From contig NZ_JANUEM010000002.1 in the NCBI RefSeq assembly GCF_024809855.1, forward strand, positions 124,001 to 188,000: DNA of 64,000 nucleotides, read 5' to 3'. The notes beneath the pieces are model-generated. The model searched no databases. It had not been told where the DNA came from and was given only the letters and a program-made list of their open reading frames with translations. Made by a program: the position numbers and the translations under genes. How positions within the stretch are numbered: the stretch's first letter is position 1; the number at the start of each line of letters is the position of its first letter. Positions 61,583-64,000 of the stretch are shown in pieces. The stretch comes from Rheinheimera pacifica. Lineage in GTDB: Bacteria > Pseudomonadota > Gammaproteobacteria > Enterobacterales > Alteromonadaceae.

Positions 61583-64000
61583 TTAAAAACGATGAATCAC
61601 GCCCAGTTGTATTCCCCGAATAGAGGCATTGTCTACATCATAGTAGCTGGCAGCAACTTTCAACGACCAGTTTTGATCTAAACGCCACTGAAGCTGAGCT
61701 TCGACAAAAGGTATATTTTCGCTTTGTTGCAGCCTGGTATATTCTGTGCCGCCATCAAACCGGGTTTTACTCTCCATAACCCAATAACCGGCACGCAAAC
61801 CAGGCGTCAGGCGTTCGGCAATAACAGTGGGTTGCCACAACAGGCTAAGCTCTACTCCACGACCAGATCTTGGAGTAATGGCTTTAAGTTGCTCTACGGA
61901 TGTGGTGGAAGCCAGCCCGGTAAAATCAGTATCAATAGAACCCAAGTCTAACCAGCCAAACTCTATTGCCACATTTGAGGTGATCTGCGTACCTGCGTAG
62001 AGACGAATTCCGCTACGGTTATCGTTATCCAATACAGCTTGGCCCGTAATACCAGACTGGTTCAGGCGGCTGGTTAGTTCGGCACTGCTGGTATCGCTGT
62101 TTACATACAGGCCATCGGCTCCAAGGTATACAGATTGCGCTGATACGCTAAGTGGTAACACCGCTGCTACAAGCCATAATTTACGTTGCCGCAGTGCTGC
62201 AATAGCTGCTAAAACCAGTGCTGACAAAGCGCCGAAACTACCACCCGACCTGGCTTTTACTTCTTTTGGCGGAACAGGAACCACTGGCTCAACAGCAACT
62301 GCCAACACACCCGGATCCCGGATTAAATTATTTGCCTGACCGTCATCGTCATTCGGGCCGCCATCTTCTATAGTTAGACGGATACAGGCATGGCCTGCCG
62401 TTAAACCGCTACTCCATATATCAGAAGATACACCAGGACACTGACCCAGCGCATCGCGGGCTGAACTGTCAATTTTGTTTGCCGCATCGACTACAAAGTT
62501 TTGCCATTGGCCGTTGATATATTTACGCCATACCGAATTTGCCGGGATAGTGGAGCCCGCAGGCAGCGGAATAGCGATAGATACCGCTTCTCCGGGGATT
62601 TCCAGGCCGGTTATATCAAAGTTTATGACCAGACCTAACTGATTGAAATCCGGATCAGCCAATGTTTGATCAGTCACTGCTATACCAAACTGGCCAGATC
62701 CCCATGACTGCTCTTCGGTTATTGTTCCCAGAGTTAACTGGTATTGATTTGCCACTTCAGCATACAGCTTTTGAGAGGCTTCAGACTGACAACTGCCAAC
62801 TCTGTTGTTTTGGGTGGCATTCGGGCATAAAGGTATACGGTTTGGTGTAGCAGCAAAGGCATTTTCCGAAGCCGGGATAGCAGAAATGCCGGCACAGCTC
62901 TCAAATGGGCAGCTGGCCACTACACGTAGTGCTAGCTCGTACTTTCCTTCCCGGCCATCAGCTGATTCAGCATTAACTGTAATGGTATAACGACCTGCAG
63001 CCAGATTTACCGGATCAAAACTTGCCGATGTATCCCCGGTCTGTAGGTCCAGATCACCTGAGGCAGCCCAGCTATAGGTAGCAGCAACAGCATTCAGCTC
63101 GCTGGCTGATAACGTTACCGGGCCATCATTTTGTGTTACCACATAAGTAGCCAGTTCATTCTGCACAGCGGTCACTTTCAACGCCAGAGCTGGTATGGCT
63201 TGCTGCACGACCAAATCATGCACAGACGGTGTTCCCAGGTGTGCATTAGTGATCCCGGTAGATTGCAGGGTGATCCGTGCCGTTGTGTTGGTTGCAGTAA
63301 CTTCATAAGTGCGGCGTAACTGATGCTGCGCAGCCAGTTCAATTTTCTGGGTGGTCATGCTAGCGCCATCTGTAACCACCGTAGCGATAACAGGATATTC
63401 AATCGGTTCATCGCTTAACCAAACCCGTAAGGTAGATTTAACATCTTGCTGCACCGGCTGCCGGCTTGAAGTAAACGCCAGATAAGGCAGTACATCGAAT
63501 GTTACCTGTAGCAATTCTCCGGACACTGCATCGATAAACTCCAGCGTATAACGTCCGGTGCGGTTGGCACTGAATAAGTAGCTGCCATCTTCCTGAACGG
63601 TCAGTAAAGCGTCTGCATCTGTTTGCTCCAGTACGCTTTCAGTACCAGAGCGTAACAATGAAACCTGAGACAGATTTTTGCTGCCTGCACCGCCAACAAA
63701 ACGGAAACTGACAACGGCATTACTGACAAGCGGTTCAGCAGAGCCTTTCTCTATGCTGGTATTTGGATAAACGTTAACCGTAATCGCGCAATCGGCTCTT
63801 AATACTGCCGTTATAATCTGGTTTCCAGATAAAGCCGCTGCACAATTATCACTGCTGGACAGCCTGACAATGTCATCAGCGTTTGTCAGGCTTAAGTTAA
63901 TAGTTGCTGCACTGCCATAAGGCACCTGCTGGCTGGCCGGGCTAATGCTGGCTTCACCGGTTACGGTAGCTGTTACTGTAACCAAAGCTGCGGTGTATGA
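61583..64000 (-). CDS. Large surface protein with anchor-U-like domain, GlyGly-CTERM-like signal and C-terminal outer-membrane beta-barrel (partial)
   Basis: The frame is open to the right edge, so the N-terminus is missing. Numbering from a TTG codon at 63985: residues 1-430 are beta-rich, Ig/adhesin-like repeats (for example near 325-345 DLDLQTGDTSASFDPVNLAAGRY, PKD-like). Residues ~440-570 match what I recall as a choice-of-anchor-U domain (IPLPAGSTIPANSVWRKYINGQW, CIRLTIEDGGPNDDDGQ). GG (581-582) then begins a GGSFGALSALVLAAIAALRQRK segment, like a GlyGly-CTERM sorting signal. Instead of a stop, a second hydrophobic stretch ending LSVSA (603-616) follows, then a ~184-residue OmpA-like barrel ending in HRF. 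Confidence 0.72.
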   Translation of the reverse strand, partial: SYTAALVTVTATVTGEASISPASQQVPYGSAATINLSLTNADDIVRLSSSDNCAAALSGNQIITAVLRADCAITVNVYPNTSIEKGSAEPLVSNAVVSFRFVGGAGSKNLSQVSLLRSGTESVLEQTDADALLTVQEDGSYLFSANRTGRYTLEFIDAVSGELLQVTFDVLPYLAFTSSRQPVQQDVKSTLRVWLSDEPIEYPVIATVVTDGASMTTQKIELAAQHQLRRTYEVTATNTTARITLQSTGITNAHLGTPSVHDLVVQQAIPALALKVTAVQNELATYVVTQNDGPVTLSASELNAVAATYSWAASGDLDLQTGDTSASFDPVNLAAGRYTITVNAESADGREGKYELALRVVASCPFESCAGISAIPASENAFAATPNRIPLCPNATQNNRVGSCQSEASQKLYAEVANQYQLTLGTITEEQSWGSGQFGIAVTDQTLADPDFNQLGLVINFDITGLEIPGEAVSIAIPLPAGSTIPANSVWRKYINGQWQNFVVDAANKIDSSARDALGQCPGVSSDIWSSGLTAGHACIRLTIEDGGPNDDDGQANNLIRDPGVLAVAVEPVVPVPPKEVKARSGGSFGALSALVLAAIAALRQRKLWLVAAVLPLSVSAQSVYLGADGLYVNSDTSSAELTSRLNQSGITGQAVLDNDNRSGIRLYAGTQITSNVAIEFGWLDLGSIDTDFTGLASTTSVEQLKAITPRSGRGVELSLLWQPTVIAERLTPGLRAGYWVMESKTRFDGGTEYTRLQQSENIPFVEAQLQWRLDQNWSLKVAASYYDVDNASIRGIQLGVIHRF

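Noticed and set aside
1-64000. CRISPR arrays, prophage, integrase genes, tRNA or rRNA genes
   Set aside because: No regularly spaced direct repeats, integrase or phage structural proteins, or tRNA/rRNA-like sequences were recognised in reading both strands.

Overview
The window looks like the chromosome of a gammaproteobacterium of the Alteromonadales, most like the Rheinheimera/Alishewanella/Arsukibacterium group. This is inferred from gene order and protein character; no 16S gene is present. Coding density is high, long operons have overlapping stop and start codons, and no rRNA, tRNA, CRISPR array or complete IS was seen.

Layout. (1) 1-13562 is assimilatory sulfur metabolism: the cysJ end, cysI and cysH, then cysG-cysD-cysN-SLC13 permease-cysC-cysQ, making siroheme, activating sulfate to PAPS, reducing it to sulfide and clearing PAP. 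A solute-binding protein, a META-domain lipoprotein and the peroxidase pair ahpC/ahpF lie between the two blocks. (2) 13611-16347 holds a palindromic repeat, rsuA, a START-domain protein, a lipoprotein and a small exported protein. (3) 16414-33255 is a 19-gene leftward aryl polyene (APE) pigment cluster plus a divergent phosphopantetheinyl transferase. The core is an ape type II PKS set in the usual order, with two additions: a MIO-type aromatic ammonia-lyase and a flavin-dependent halogenase-like enzyme. (4) 33268-39823 holds a probable gene remnant, a DUF1289 protein and the ilv operon (ilvL leader, attenuator, ilvG, M, D, A) with two related dispersed palindromic repeats. (5) 39903-41346 is arfA with an internal terminator, a ParE-type toxin-antitoxin pair, an unknown membrane protein and a decayed second copy of the arfA 3' part. 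(6) 41409-43078 is an FKBP-type isomerase and hslO/hslR. (7) 43248-54500 is a complete gspC-N type II secretion operon. (8) 54518-61402 holds yrfG, nudE, a second cysQ, pckA, a chemoreceptor and a CNNM/CBS protein. (9) 61583-64000 is the 3' part of a large surface protein in which a GlyGly-CTERM-like sorting signal is followed, without a stop, by a signal-peptide-like segment and an outer-membrane beta-barrel.

The most interesting items are the fused sorting-signal/beta-barrel protein at the right edge, the arfA duplication bracketing a toxin-antitoxin cassette, and the APE cluster whose ammonia-lyase and halogenase-like enzyme suggest an unusual head group.
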